Source: Candidatus Margulisiibacteriota bacterium
GTDB lineage: Bacteria; Margulisbacteria; WOR-1; O2-12-FULL-45-9; XYB2-FULL-48-7
Length of the DNA stretch: 64,000 bases
Reading direction: 5' to 3'
Assembly: GCA_025453605.1 (NCBI GenBank)
Contig: JALOPZ010000001.1
Location: forward strand, 491,042 to 555,041
Shown here: one piece after another, positions 16,153-24,996 of the stretch
Numbering within the stretch: position 1 is the stretch's first letter
Layout of the letters: each line of letters opens with the position of its first letter
Program-made: the position numbers and the translations under genes
Notes under the pieces: model-generated
Databases searched by the model: none
Seen by the model: the letters and a program-made list of their open reading frames with translations, nothing else
Told to the model about the DNA's origin: nothing

Positions 16153-16416
16153 GTGGACAGATTTTATGTTTATGTCCTTCAAAGTTTAAGCTATAATACT
16201 TATTACATCGGCAGTACGGGGAACGTTGAGCGACGACTTCGTGAACATAATTCCGGAAAGGGCCGATATACTAGCGGAAGGGTGCCTTGGCGCTTAGTGT
16301 ATAAAGAAGAATATCCCAGCCGCAGGGAAGCGATAAAAAGAGAGAGCGCCTTAAAGTCCGGGCAATGGCGAAAGATCCTTAAAAATGGCTTGTTGACGGT
16401 TTCTGTGGAGAGGTAG
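16153..16416 (+). CDS. small GIY-YIG nuclease family protein
   Basis: An 87-aa single-domain GIY-YIG protein of the UPF0213-like size class. Motifs: YVYVLQS with YYIGST (the GIY...YIG pair), ERRLREHNSG with the catalytic Arg, and a Glu in REAIKRESALKSG. Start is GTG 16153, with GAGGAGG about 11 bp upstream; an open frame from 16102 would translate tRNA-like sequence. The stop TAG (16414-16416) lies inside the intact tRNA-Tyr gene, so the two genes overlap by 10 bp. Sitting between a broken and an intact tRNA-Tyr, it is a candidate homing-type endonuclease. Its substrate is unknown. Confidence 0.85.
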   Translation: MDRFYVYVLQSLSYNTYYIGSTGNVERRLREHNSGKGRYTSGRVPWRLVYKEEYPSRREAIKRESALKSGQWRKILKNGLLTVSVER

Positions 16417-16489
16417 CGAAGTGGTCAAACGCATCTGACTGTAAATCAGACGGCTTACGCCTTCGAAGGTTCAAATCCTTCCCTCTCCA
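16407..16489 (+). tRNA. tRNA-Tyr (GUA)
   Basis: An 83-nt class II tRNA. The acceptor GGAGAGG (16407-16413) pairs with CCTCTCC (16482-16488). The anticodon stem TCTGA/TCAGA carries loop CTGTAAA with anticodon GTA. There is a long variable arm (GGC/GCC) and a T arm GAAGG-TTCAAAT-CCTTC. CCA is not encoded. Its 5' end overlaps the stop of the GIY-YIG gene. Confidence 0.95.
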
Positions 16490-16512
16490 TTTTCTCCCCT
16501 CGCCCCCGCCCC

Positions 16513-16540
16513 TTTACAATCACCCTCCTGTCGTTATAAT
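16513..16540 (+). promoter_or_regulatory. promoter for the small membrane protein gene
   Basis: TTTACA (16513-16518), 16-bp spacer, TATAAT (16535-16540). It leaves a leader of about 24 nt containing an AAAGGGGG ribosome binding site before the ATG at 16571, so this gene has a leader. Confidence 0.65.
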
Positions 16541-16570
16541 ATGTACGCAGCCTGACTAAAGGGGGTTCTC

Positions 16571-16786
16571 ATGTCTGATATTAAAATGAACCTGAGCACG
16601 TTCGAGCGTTTCGCGCGGATCATTATCGGCGGCATTTTTTTACTGGTCGCTTCCTATGTCCCGGTCAGCGACCTGCTGGCCTGGCTGCTGGTCATCGTCG
16701 GCCTGATCCTGATGCTGACCGGTCTCGCCGGCTGGTGCCCTCTTTATTCGCTCTTGAAGATCAGCAGCAAGAAAAAAGGGAAATGA
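16571..16786 (+). CDS. DUF2892-type inner-membrane protein
   Basis: A 71-aa protein with two membrane segments (about 16-36 and 40-58) separated by a short turn, and the LTGLAGWCPLYSLL motif typical of the DUF2892/YgaP-like family. This family is often linked to sulfur or thiol chemistry, but no such gene is adjacent. An AAAGGGGG ribosome binding site precedes the ATG. The stop overlaps the next start (ATGA). Confidence 0.82.
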   Translation: MSDIKMNLSTFERFARIIIGGIFLLVASYVPVSDLLAWLLVIVGLILMLTGLAGWCPLYSLLKISSKKKGK

Positions 16787-17226
16787 AGAAGCTTCTTTCG
16801 CTTCTGTTATTAACCGTTTTTCTGTTGACCCTGGTCCCTTTTACCGGCGGATGGGCCGCTCCGGCAGAAGCGAAAGCCAAAAAGCGGATCGTCCGCAAAG
16901 CCAAGAAGAAGGTCCGCCGACCGATCAAGAAAAAGAAAGCGCGCCTGGTGAAAAAGCGCCGGGCGGTGGCCAAGCCGGTCAAGAAAAAATATAATGTCCC
17001 CGTCCAGGCGGGCCCGATCTCGCAGCAATATTCGCTGGAAGAAGGGGTCAACGATTCCGAGGCAGACCGGATCGTTAACGAACTGCGCGCGCTCGGCGTC
17101 AAGGACGCGAGCATCGATGTCAACACTAACACCCTCTCGGTCGATTATGACAGCGCTGAGCTCTCTTCGGTCAGCATCATCCAGAAGCTTAAGGGCCTCG
17201 GCTACACCGTTAAACGGATAAATTAA
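16783..17226 (+). CDS. exported basic protein with an HMA-like domain lacking CxxC
   Basis: A 147-aa protein. Residues 1-23 form a signal peptide (MKKLLSLLLL to GGWAAPA). Residues 24-65 are a very basic Lys/Arg linker. The last 60 residues have the strand-helix pattern of a heavy-metal-associated (ferredoxin-like) domain, with a GYTVKRI ending, but have no CxxC, so metal transfer is unlikely. The ATG at 16783 overlaps the preceding stop and gives the cleanest signal peptide. Function unknown; periplasmic location inferred. Confidence 0.7.
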   Translation: MKKLLSLLLLTVFLLTLVPFTGGWAAPAEAKAKKRIVRKAKKKVRRPIKKKKARLVKKRRAVAKPVKKKYNVPVQAGPISQQYSLEEGVNDSEADRIVNELRALGVKDASIDVNTNTLSVDYDSAELSSVSIIQKLKGLGYTVKRIN

Positions 17227-17230
17227 CCCG

Positions 17231-19093
17231 ATGTTAAGGCAAGTTGTGAAATGGTTCGGCATCGTCGCCGGCGCGCTGATCGCCTTGCTGGTGATCGGGC
17301 TCGTCGCCCTCCCTTTTGTTTTCCCGCTCGATAAGATCAAGGATTTTGCCGTCGCCAAACTATCCGAAACGCTCCGCCGCGAGGTCAGGATCGAGAAGGC
17401 CTCCTTCAATATTTTCTCGGGCTTTAAACTGCAGGGAATCTACGTCGGCAATCGCGCCGGCTACGCCCAACAGCCCTTCATCTCGGCCGACGCGATCGAA
17501 CTGAAATACGCCTTCTGGCCTCTCTTCTCCCGGCAGATCATTATCAAGGAGATCTCCCTCGTCAAGCCGCAAATTCTAATTGAAAAGGACTACCGTGGGG
17601 AATTTAACTTCTCGGACATGATGACCTCCCAACCAGCTGCGAAGGCCTCAGCGCCGGCCAACCACCAGGGCAAGCTTAAAGGCCAGCCAACCACCAAGCC
17701 CCCTTTTGACCTTTTCGTCTCTGCCTTTAGCATTAAAAACGCCAAGCTAACATATAACGATCGAGCGGCTGGCACAGTGAACGAGATCAGGGATTTTAAC
17801 CTCAAGGTCGGTGGTTTCGAGCTGGCGCTGGTTAGGCCGATCGCTCTCAGCGCCTCAGCAAACGCAACCTATGGCGGGCAGACCATTCCCCTCTCCCTCT
17901 CCGGCCAAATTAGCGTTAACCTTGTCAATGAGATTGTCAAGGTTTCAGGGGTAAATCTAACGATCGCCGGAGAAAGCCTGACCGCCGCCGCCACTGTCGG
18001 CCGCTGGAGCAAGGCGCCGCAACTCTCCGCCACGGTCAGCTCGAAAAAGTTTAATGTCGATCCGCTGCTGGCGATCTTTGCCGGCGGTGCTAAAGCCCCC
18101 TCGGCTAAACCGAAGCCGGGCGAGCTGACCAAAACGATCAATGGGCTAACCGCCTCGATCCCCCGGAACATTTCCGCGACTATCGACCTGGACGTTGCTA
18201 GCCTGACCTTCCAGAAATTTAAAGTCGATAAACTCGCCGCCGGGCTCAGTCTGGCTAACAAAGTCGCCGCGGTCAAACTGAAAGAGATCAAGATCTACGA
18301 CGGACTCCTCTCGGGCACGCTCAAGGCGGACCTGAACGTCTCCGGCCTTGCCTACGAAGTCAGGGACCTCCGGCTGGCCGGCTTTAACGCCCACCATTTT
18401 TCCAACGCGGTGGTCGAGACTTTCTTGACCAGCCTGCCCGACTCCAAAGATCTCGTCGATAAAGTCGACGGGACGCTCGACGTTTCAACCTCGCTGACCG
18501 GCCGCGGCGTTGAGCCGGAGCCGATCATGTCTAATTTAAACCTTAACGGGTCGCTGACCCTGAAAAACGGCGAACTGAAGAAACTGAAGACCCTGGCGGA
18601 GGTCGGCAAGGTCATTAAGTCGTCTTCCCTCCAGGAAGACCTTAAATTCGGCGCCCTGTACACCGCCTTCAATTTTGCCAACCGGGTGGTGACCGCCAAG
18701 GCGCTAAAAATCGACGAGTCCGACTTTAAGCTCTACTTTAACGGCGGGGCTGACCTGAAAAGTCTGAGATGGGTCCCGGGGAATAAAATGACGCTTAAGC
18801 TTGCCCCCCACCTGACCAAAGACCTCCCCCGCGAATACTCGATCTTCAAAGACCCAAAGGGGTGGTTTGAAATCGCCTTCGAACTGACCGGTAGTCTAAA
18901 AATGCCTATTCCCAGGCCAATTTTAGATAAACCCCTGGAGGTTGTGACCGAAAAGGTCAAAGCGAAGATCGAGGCGAAAAAAGTTGAGGTTGAGACCGCG
19001 GTAAAAACCGAAGTCGCCACTAAGGCGGCCGAAGCCAAAATAGAGCTCGAAAATAAGGCTAAAGACGCCATAAAAGACCTGCTTAAATTTTAA
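17231..19093 (+). CDS. AsmA-like protein
   Basis: A 620-aa protein with one N-terminal membrane anchor (about 9-33) and then the AsmA start pattern (FPLDKIKDFAVAKLSETLRR followed by KASFNIFSGFKLQGI). The body is long, strand-rich and periplasmic, with a Lys/Ala/Glu-rich helical tail. AsmA-family proteins are bridge-like lipid carriers acting between the two membranes of diderms, so this supports an outer membrane. It starts 4 bp after the preceding gene and is probably co-transcribed. Confidence 0.85.
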   Translation: MLRQVVKWFGIVAGALIALLVIGLVALPFVFPLDKIKDFAVAKLSETLRREVRIEKASFNIFSGFKLQGIYVGNRAGYAQQPFISADAIELKYAFWPLFSRQIIIKEISLVKPQILIEKDYRGEFNFSDMMTSQPAAKASAPANHQGKLKGQPTTKPPFDLFVSAFSIKNAKLTYNDRAAGTVNEIRDFNLKVGGFELALVRPIALSASANATYGGQTIPLSLSGQISVNLVNEIVKVSGVNLTIAGESLTAAATVGRWSKAPQLSATVSSKKFNVDPLLAIFAGGAKAPSAKPKPGELTKTINGLTASIPRNISATIDLDVASLTFQKFKVDKLAAGLSLANKVAAVKLKEIKIYDGLLSGTLKADLNVSGLAYEVRDLRLAGFNAHHFSNAVVETFLTSLPDSKDLVDKVDGTLDVSTSLTGRGVEPEPIMSNLNLNGSLTLKNGELKKLKTLAEVGKVIKSSSLQEDLKFGALYTAFNFANRVVTAKALKIDESDFKLYFNGGADLKSLRWVPGNKMTLKLAPHLTKDLPREYSIFKDPKGWFEIAFELTGSLKMPIPRPILDKPLEVVTEKVKAKIEAKKVEVETAVKTEVATKAAEAKIELENKAKDAIKDLLKF

Positions 19094-19183
19094 TCACTAC
19101 GTTCCTATGACCCTAAGGCCCTATTTTACGCAAGTTTTCCCCCTGCCAACCCGATAATATGGGTAGAGAGAGGTGCTACCTAT

Positions 19184-19513
19184 ATGAAGAGAATTCTGGT
19201 CGTGATCTTAGGATTGGTGATCCTGGCCGGGGTCGGTTTTGCGGCTGCCAAAGAGCCCTATTCCCTGCAGGTCAAAAAGCTCTATGCCGTCCCGGAAGAG
19301 ACCGCCAGCGTCGTCTTTGACATCCCGATCGATGTTAAGCTCCTCGATATGTCGAACGACGGCAACTGGTACAAGGTGCGGATCGCCTTTAACTTTGGCC
19401 CGCTCGGCTACACCTATGTCGGTTGGGCCAAGATCCCGGTCGGCGATATCCTTGCCGCCCGAATGGAAAAGATCGCCAAGGCTTCTCCGGCAGAAGAGGC
19501 GATCGAAGAGTAA
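19184..19513 (+). CDS. exported SH3-like small protein
   Basis: A 109-aa protein with a signal peptide of about 21 residues and a compact beta-rich domain (SNDGNWYKVRIAF and GYTYVGWAKIPVG) resembling bacterial SH3 folds used in cell-envelope proteins. A GATAAT -10 candidate (19153-19158) and a GAGAGAGGTG ribosome binding site precede the ATG. No specific function can be assigned. Confidence 0.68.
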   Translation: MKRILVVILGLVILAGVGFAAAKEPYSLQVKKLYAVPEETASVVFDIPIDVKLLDMSNDGNWYKVRIAFNFGPLGYTYVGWAKIPVGDILAARMEKIAKASPAEEAIEE

Positions 19514-19517
19514 CGGC

Positions 19518-19546
19518 TTGCGGTCGCTCTCTCCCCTTGCTATAAT
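19518..19546 (+). promoter_or_regulatory. promoter for the 54-aa membrane protein and pyrE
   Basis: TTGCGG (19518-19523), 17-bp spacer, extended -10 TGC-TATAAT (19538-19546). It is followed by an AAGGAGGA ribosome binding site and the ATG at 19576. Confidence 0.65.
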
Positions 19547-19575
19547 CGCGCCAGCATTTAGCAAGGAGGACTCAC

Positions 19576-19740
19576 ATGGTCAGCAAGCTTATCAAGGTAA
19601 TCCTCGGCCTCATTCTCATCGCCCTCGGTGCCTGGTTGGTCTATCTCTGGTGGGGCGATCTGTTAGCGCTGGTTAGAGGCGGACTGGGCCTGTTCCTGAT
19701 CATCTGCGGCCTGATCGCCTTCGCGCTGGTAGCGGATTGA
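19576..19740 (+). CDS. small membrane protein of 54 aa
   Basis: A 54-residue frame (MVSKLIKVILGLILI and so on) with two hydrophobic helices (about 6-24 and 34-52). A good AAGGAGGA ribosome binding site and an upstream promoter support it. Its stop overlaps the pyrE start. Function unknown. Confidence 0.65.
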   Translation: MVSKLIKVILGLILIALGAWLVYLWWGDLLALVRGGLGLFLIICGLIAFALVAD

Positions 19741-20255
19741 CCTTGGAAAAAGAGCTTCAGCGGCTTCTCCGGGAAACCGGCGCGGTCAAAACCGGCGAGT
19801 TCACTCTCTCCTCCGGCAAGAAGAGCGATTTTTACGTCGACTGCCGCAAGGTAACGCTGCATCCTCAAGGCGCCAAATTGATCGGCAAGCTCGTTCTGGA
19901 GAAGATCAAAGGGATCAAAATTGACGCGGTCGGCGGAATGACGCTGGGCGCGGACCCGATCATCGGCGCCGTCGTTACGCTCGGCGACATCCCCGGTTTT
20001 ATCGTCAGGAAAAAAGCCAAGGAACACGGTACAAAGCAGCGGATCGAGGGATTGATCCAGCCCGGCTGGCGCGTTCTGATCGTGGAAGATGTGGCGACGA
20101 CCGGCGGCTCTGCCCTGGAGGCGATCGCCGCGGCGGAAGAAGCCGGCGCTAAGGTCGTGAAAGTCATCTCCGTGGTCGACCGCGAAGAAGGGGCCAAAGA
20201 AGCTCTGGCCAATTACGACTTCGACCCGATCTTCCGCAAGTCCGAGCTTGTCTGA
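19737..20255 (+). CDS. pyrE: orotate phosphoribosyltransferase
   Basis: A 172-aa enzyme that joins orotate to PRPP in pyrimidine synthesis. It shows FTLSSGKKSDFYVDCR at the orotate side, an RKKAKEHGT flexible-loop motif and the PRPP-binding motif LIVEDVATTGGSALEA. The start is one of two TTG codons (19737, overlapping the preceding stop, or 19743); no clear ribosome binding site decides. No other pyr gene except pyrH (53905) is in the window. Confidence 0.92.
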   Translation: MTLEKELQRLLRETGAVKTGEFTLSSGKKSDFYVDCRKVTLHPQGAKLIGKLVLEKIKGIKIDAVGGMTLGADPIIGAVVTLGDIPGFIVRKKAKEHGTKQRIEGLIQPGWRVLIVEDVATTGGSALEAIAAAEEAGAKVVKVISVVDREEGAKEALANYDFDPIFRKSELV

Positions 20256-20289
20256 TAATCTGATCTTCTGATATACTGGTACTCTGACC
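20250..20289 (+). repeat. 8-bp-period array with -10 box before tRNA-Thr
   Basis: Five units of 8 bp with the pattern NNCTGATN (GTCTGATA, ATCTGATC, TTCTGATA, TACTGGTA, CTCTGACC). It contains TGATATACT, a good extended -10, 15 nt before the tRNA-Thr. A nearly identical arrangement stands before the tRNA-Glu at the right end. Confidence 0.6.
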
Positions 20290-20290
20290 T

Positions 20291-20363
20291 GCCCGTGTAG
20301 CTCAGTTGGTAGAGCATTTCCATGGTAAGGAAAAGGTCGCCGGTTCAATTCCGGCCGCGGGCT
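20291..20363 (+). tRNA. tRNA-Thr (GGU)
   Basis: A 73-nt tRNA. The acceptor GCCCGTG pairs with CGCGGGC (one G-U). The D arm has AGCTCAGTTGGTAGAGC, the anticodon loop ATGGTAA has anticodon GGT, and the T arm is GCCGG-TTCAATT-CCGGC. CCA is not encoded. A tRNA-Thr just before tuf is a common bacterial arrangement. Confidence 0.95.
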
Positions 20364-20368
20364 TTTAC

Positions 20369-20399
20369 TTGACACGCCCCCCCTGTTCTAGGGTATAAT
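20369..20399 (+). promoter_or_regulatory. tuf promoter
   Basis: Perfect TTGACA (20369-20374) and TATAAT (20394-20399) with a 19-bp spacer, starting 6 bp after the tRNA-Thr. The leader of about 47 nt contains a TTAGGAGGT ribosome binding site before the ATG at 20453. Confidence 0.8.
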
Positions 20400-20452
20400 A
20401 TGTCGTTGCCTAGAAAATTAGGTCACAGATCACTTTAGGAGGTAAATGTATC

Positions 20453-21646
<1,194 letters not shown>

Positions 21647-21655
21647 CGGTCTTTT

Positions 21656-22984
21656 TTGAGAACGCTGCTCAAGGGCTTGGGGATCGCGGCCGCCGCGTCA
21701 CTTTTGGTGGCGCTCGGTCTGATCGGTTTTGATTTCCTCCAAACCCGCGAGAAATTCCCGCCGCAAACCTTTATCGGCACGGTCAACGTCTCCGGGCTTG
21801 ATCAGCCGGCCGCGCTGGACAAGCTCCGTCAGCTAAAGGTCTCGCAAGCCTTCTCCGCCGTTGTTTCCCTGGAGGCGGAAAAAGAGTTCATCCCCTATGC
21901 CCCGGAGGAATTGGGGATCAATTTCAATCGCGAGGCGAGCATTCGCCAGGCCTTTAAGCTCACCCACCAGCGCGGGTATTTGTCGGACCTTAAGACCCGC
22001 CTGACCGAAGGAGCGATTCGCTGCCCGATCGTCCTGTCCTTAAATGAGCATAAATTGCGCGACGCGTTGGAAACACTGGCTAATGCCATCCGCTCCGACC
22101 CCGGCAACGCTGCGATCATTCTTTACGAAGACACCGGCGGCTATCACATTGAGCCGGAGTCTTTAGGCCGCGTGGTAAATATCAACGAGACCGTTAAACT
22201 TTTCCGGCAGGGATTGGTTGAAGAGCGGACTATTTTCCCGGTTGTGATCGAGTACGAAGAGCCCCGGATCACCGAAAAAGAGCTGCGCGCCGCTCCGCCG
22301 GTCCACCGGCTGGCCGCCTTTACCACTTATTACGGCAAGCATGATTCCCCGAACCGGCTCCACAACATCAGGCTGGTCGCCTCCTGGGTCAACAACACCC
22401 TCCTGATGCCGGGCGAGGTTTTTTCCGTGGCCGATAAACTGGGCGAGATCACGCCGGAACGCGGCTATAAAGAAGCCTTTGTGATCATGAAAGGTGAACT
22501 GGTCCCGCAGCTGGGCGGCGGTGCCTGCCAGATCGCCACCACCCTTTATAACGCGATCCAGCTGGCGGACATCAAGGTCGTTCAGCGGCGCAGCCATTCG
22601 ATGTATTTCAACATCTACCCGCTGGGCCGCGATGCCGGTGTTTTCCCTCCCTCCCTCGACTTCAAATTTGAGAACGATACCGGCCACCCGCTGCTGCTCA
22701 AAGCGATCGCGACCAACCGGCGCCTTTCATTCCGGATCTACGGCACGCCGACCGGCAAAAAGGTCGATTTCACCTATCCCCGGGTATACATTTTAACCGA
22801 ATCGGGCTATGTCCCCTCTACCGTCAAGGCGGTGCTGGCCGCCGACTCCCCGTTTAAAACGGAAGTTACCCGCACGGTCCTTGACCGGGACGGCAAAGAG
22901 CTGAAGAGCGAAAAGATCGTCAGCTTCTACAAGTTATACGGAGAAAAAGAAAATGTCCCCATTGCCAGACCGGAACCGCGTTAG
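21656..22984 (+). CDS. VanW-family envelope protein
   Basis: A 442-aa protein with an N-terminal membrane anchor (about 5-25), a YoaR-like putative peptidoglycan-binding region (about 30-200) and a VanW domain (about 240-370: LMPGEVFSVADKLGEIT, GGGACQIATTLYNA, HSMYFNIYPLGRDA). The biochemical role of VanW is not established; the family is linked to the cell wall. The start is a TTG 9 bp after tuf with no clear ribosome binding site, so it is uncertain. It overlaps lpxC by 32 bp. Confidence 0.88.
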   Translation: MRTLLKGLGIAAAASLLVALGLIGFDFLQTREKFPPQTFIGTVNVSGLDQPAALDKLRQLKVSQAFSAVVSLEAEKEFIPYAPEELGINFNREASIRQAFKLTHQRGYLSDLKTRLTEGAIRCPIVLSLNEHKLRDALETLANAIRSDPGNAAIILYEDTGGYHIEPESLGRVVNINETVKLFRQGLVEERTIFPVVIEYEEPRITEKELRAAPPVHRLAAFTTYYGKHDSPNRLHNIRLVASWVNNTLLMPGEVFSVADKLGEITPERGYKEAFVIMKGELVPQLGGGACQIATTLYNAIQLADIKVVQRRSHSMYFNIYPLGRDAGVFPPSLDFKFENDTGHPLLLKAIATNRRLSFRIYGTPTGKKVDFTYPRVYILTESGYVPSTVKAVLAADSPFKTEVTRTVLDRDGKELKSEKIVSFYKLYGEKENVPIARPEPR

Positions 22985-23729
22985 GCTCGAGGGGATCGGA
23001 CTGCACAGCGGCCATCCGGTCGCGGCTATCCTCTCCCCCGGGCAAGACGGAACCGGGATCACCATCAACGGAACGCCGGCGCTGCTGGCCAATGTCACCT
23101 CGACCAACAGAGCGACGACGATCGGCGGCGTTGCCCTGGTCGAACATCTCCTTTCCGCTGCCTACGGCCTCGGCCGGTACGATCTGGAGGTAACGGTCGA
23201 GGGGGGAGAGCTCCCGGCGCTCGACGGCAGCGCTCTGCCCTGGGTTGAGGCCTTGGAAAAGTTGAAAATTCAAAAGTCAAAAGTCAAAACGATCGAACTC
23301 CAAAAACCGATCAAGGTAGAAGAGAATGGCGCGTCGATCGAGGCCTACCCCGCAGATGGTTTTAGCGTCGACTTTATGGTAGAATTCGAAGGGCTTGGGT
23401 TGCAGAAATTCGTCTTTAATGCCCAAAATATGAGCTATAAGGCCGAGATCGCCCCTGCCCGGACATTCGGATATCTGGAAGAACACGAAGCGCTCAAGGG
23501 TCAAGGCCTGGGTTTGGGCGCCTCAGCTGATAACGCGTTGGTGTTGACCAAACAGGGGTATGCCGGCACTCCGCGCTTCCCTGATGAGCCGGTCCGCCAC
23601 AAGATACTCGATCTGGTCGGCGACCTGGCGCTGCTGGGCCGCCCGCTTAAGGCTCGGATCATTGCTGATCGCTCCGGTCATAAACTGAACGCGGAGCTAA
23701 CGAGGAGGATATTGGCACAATGGAAATAG
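22953..23729 (+). CDS. lpxC: UDP-3-O-acyl-N-acetylglucosamine deacetylase
   Basis: A 258-aa zinc enzyme for the first committed step of lipid A synthesis. Expected zinc and catalytic sites are present: VEHLLSA, then [15 protein letters not shown] with His and Asp, and SGHKLN. It is about 40 residues shorter than E. coli LpxC. A heptamer array encodes a KIQKSKVKT linker between the two alpha-beta domains. It overlaps vanW upstream and the fabZ-lpxA gene downstream. Confidence 0.92.
   Translation: MSPLPDRNRVRLEGIGLHSGHPVAAILSPGQDGTGITINGTPALLANVTSTNRATTIGGVALVEHLLSAAYGLGRYDLEVTVEGGELPALDGSALPWVEALEKLKIQKSKVKTIELQKPIKVEENGASIEAYPADGFSVDFMVEFEGLGLQKFVFNAQNMSYKAEIAPARTFGYLEEHEALKGQGLGLGASADNALVLTKQGYAGTPRFPDEPVRHKILDLVGDLALLGRPLKARIIADRSGHKLNAELTRRILAQWK
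23261..23288 (+). repeat. heptanucleotide array in lpxC
   Basis: Units GTTGAAA, ATTCAAA, AGTCAAA, AGTCAAA in frame within lpxC, encoding the inter-domain linker. The encoded peptide ([10 protein letters not shown]) is close to that of the etfA array (KVKIQNPKVK). Confidence 0.85.
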
Positions 23730-24994
23730 ATATCAAGGAGATCATGAAAACGATCCCGCATCGCTACCCCTTTTTGCTGATCGATCGGGTGATCGAGCTG
23801 GAGGAAGGCAAGCGCGCCGTCGCCATTAAGAACATCACGATGAATGAGCCTCAGTTCATGGGCCATTTCCCCGGCATTCCGATCATGCCCGGAGTTCTGA
23901 TCATCGAGGCGCTGGCGCAGGTTGGCTGCGTGATGGCGCTCCGCCAGCCTACCGCCGAAGGGAAGATCGTCCTCTTTGCCGGGATCGACGGCGTCCGTTT
24001 TCGCCGCCAGGTAGTCCCCGGCGACCAGCTTCGGCTGGAAGTAGAAACGATCTGGGTCCGTGGGCCGCTCGGTAAGATGAAGGGGAAGGCCACGGTCAAC
24101 GGCGAAGTGGCCGCGGAAGGCGAATTTACTTTTTCACTCTCCGACCCAGCGGCCGGTAGCGCCCGGGTCCATCCGACCGCCACCGTCCATAAGAACGCGG
24201 TGCTTGGTAAAAATGTCGAGATCGGGCCCAACACTGTTATCGGCGCCGACGTTAAGATCGGCGACGGGACCAAGATCGGCGCCCACTGCCTGATCACCGG
24301 CTGGACAACGATCGGCAAAGAGAACGTCATTCATAACGGGACCGCCATCGGCTTGCCGCCGCAGGACATCAAATACAAAGGGGAAAAAGGCGAGATCATT
24401 ATTGGCGACAAAAATATTATCCGGGAATTTGTGACCATCCATATCCCTTCTGCCGGCGGGGAAACGCGGATCGGCAACGAATGCTTTATCATGGTCCACG
24501 CCCACGTTCCGCACAATTGCCGGATTGGCAACCAGGTGATCATCGGCGGGTATGTCGGACTGGCCGGCTACACGGAGATCGGCGACCAGGCGATCATCGG
24601 CGGCTTGGCGGGGATCCACCAATTTTGCCGGATCGGCCGGCTGACGATGGTCGGCGCGCAATCCAAGGTCACTCAGGATATCGCCCCGTTCATGCTGGTC
24701 GAAGGAAATCCGGCCCAGGTCCGCGGCATTAACAGCATTGGCGTTCAGCGCCGCGGTATCAGTCAGGAAGCGCACGCCGAGATCAAGAAAGCGTTCAAGC
24801 TCCTGTACGAATCCGGGCACAACACGCAAGAGGCGGCCAGAGAGATCAAGAAGCGGTTGCGGCCGCTCCCGGAGATCGAACAGATCGTCTCCTTCCTGGA
24901 AGCGGAGAGCCACCGGGGGATCAGCAAAAAGACCGCGCTCGAAGAAGAAGCGGAAGAACTGCTCCTGCCCGACATCCCTGAACTCGGGATCTGA
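23720..24994 (+). CDS. fused FabZ dehydratase and LpxA acyltransferase
   Basis: A 424-aa fusion. Residues 1-145 are FabZ (3-hydroxyacyl-ACP dehydratase): [13 protein letters not shown] and [20 protein letters not shown] carry the active-site His and Glu. Residues 148-405 are LpxA (UDP-GlcNAc acyltransferase): left-handed helix hexapeptides ([14 protein letters not shown]), the catalytic His in the [10 protein letters not shown] region, and the helical C-terminal domain. Both use 3-hydroxyacyl-ACP, so the fusion joins the branch point of phospholipid and lipid A synthesis. The frame is continuous with no stop between the parts. A GAGGAGG ribosome binding site lies inside lpxC. Confidence 0.95.
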   Translation: MEIDIKEIMKTIPHRYPFLLIDRVIELEEGKRAVAIKNITMNEPQFMGHFPGIPIMPGVLIIEALAQVGCVMALRQPTAEGKIVLFAGIDGVRFRRQVVPGDQLRLEVETIWVRGPLGKMKGKATVNGEVAAEGEFTFSLSDPAAGSARVHPTATVHKNAVLGKNVEIGPNTVIGADVKIGDGTKIGAHCLITGWTTIGKENVIHNGTAIGLPPQDIKYKGEKGEIIIGDKNIIREFVTIHIPSAGGETRIGNECFIMVHAHVPHNCRIGNQVIIGGYVGLAGYTEIGDQAIIGGLAGIHQFCRIGRLTMVGAQSKVTQDIAPFMLVEGNPAQVRGINSIGVQRRGISQEAHAEIKKAFKLLYESGHNTQEAAREIKKRLRPLPEIEQIVSFLEAESHRGISKKTALEEEAEELLLPDIPELGI

Positions 24995-24996
24995 CC

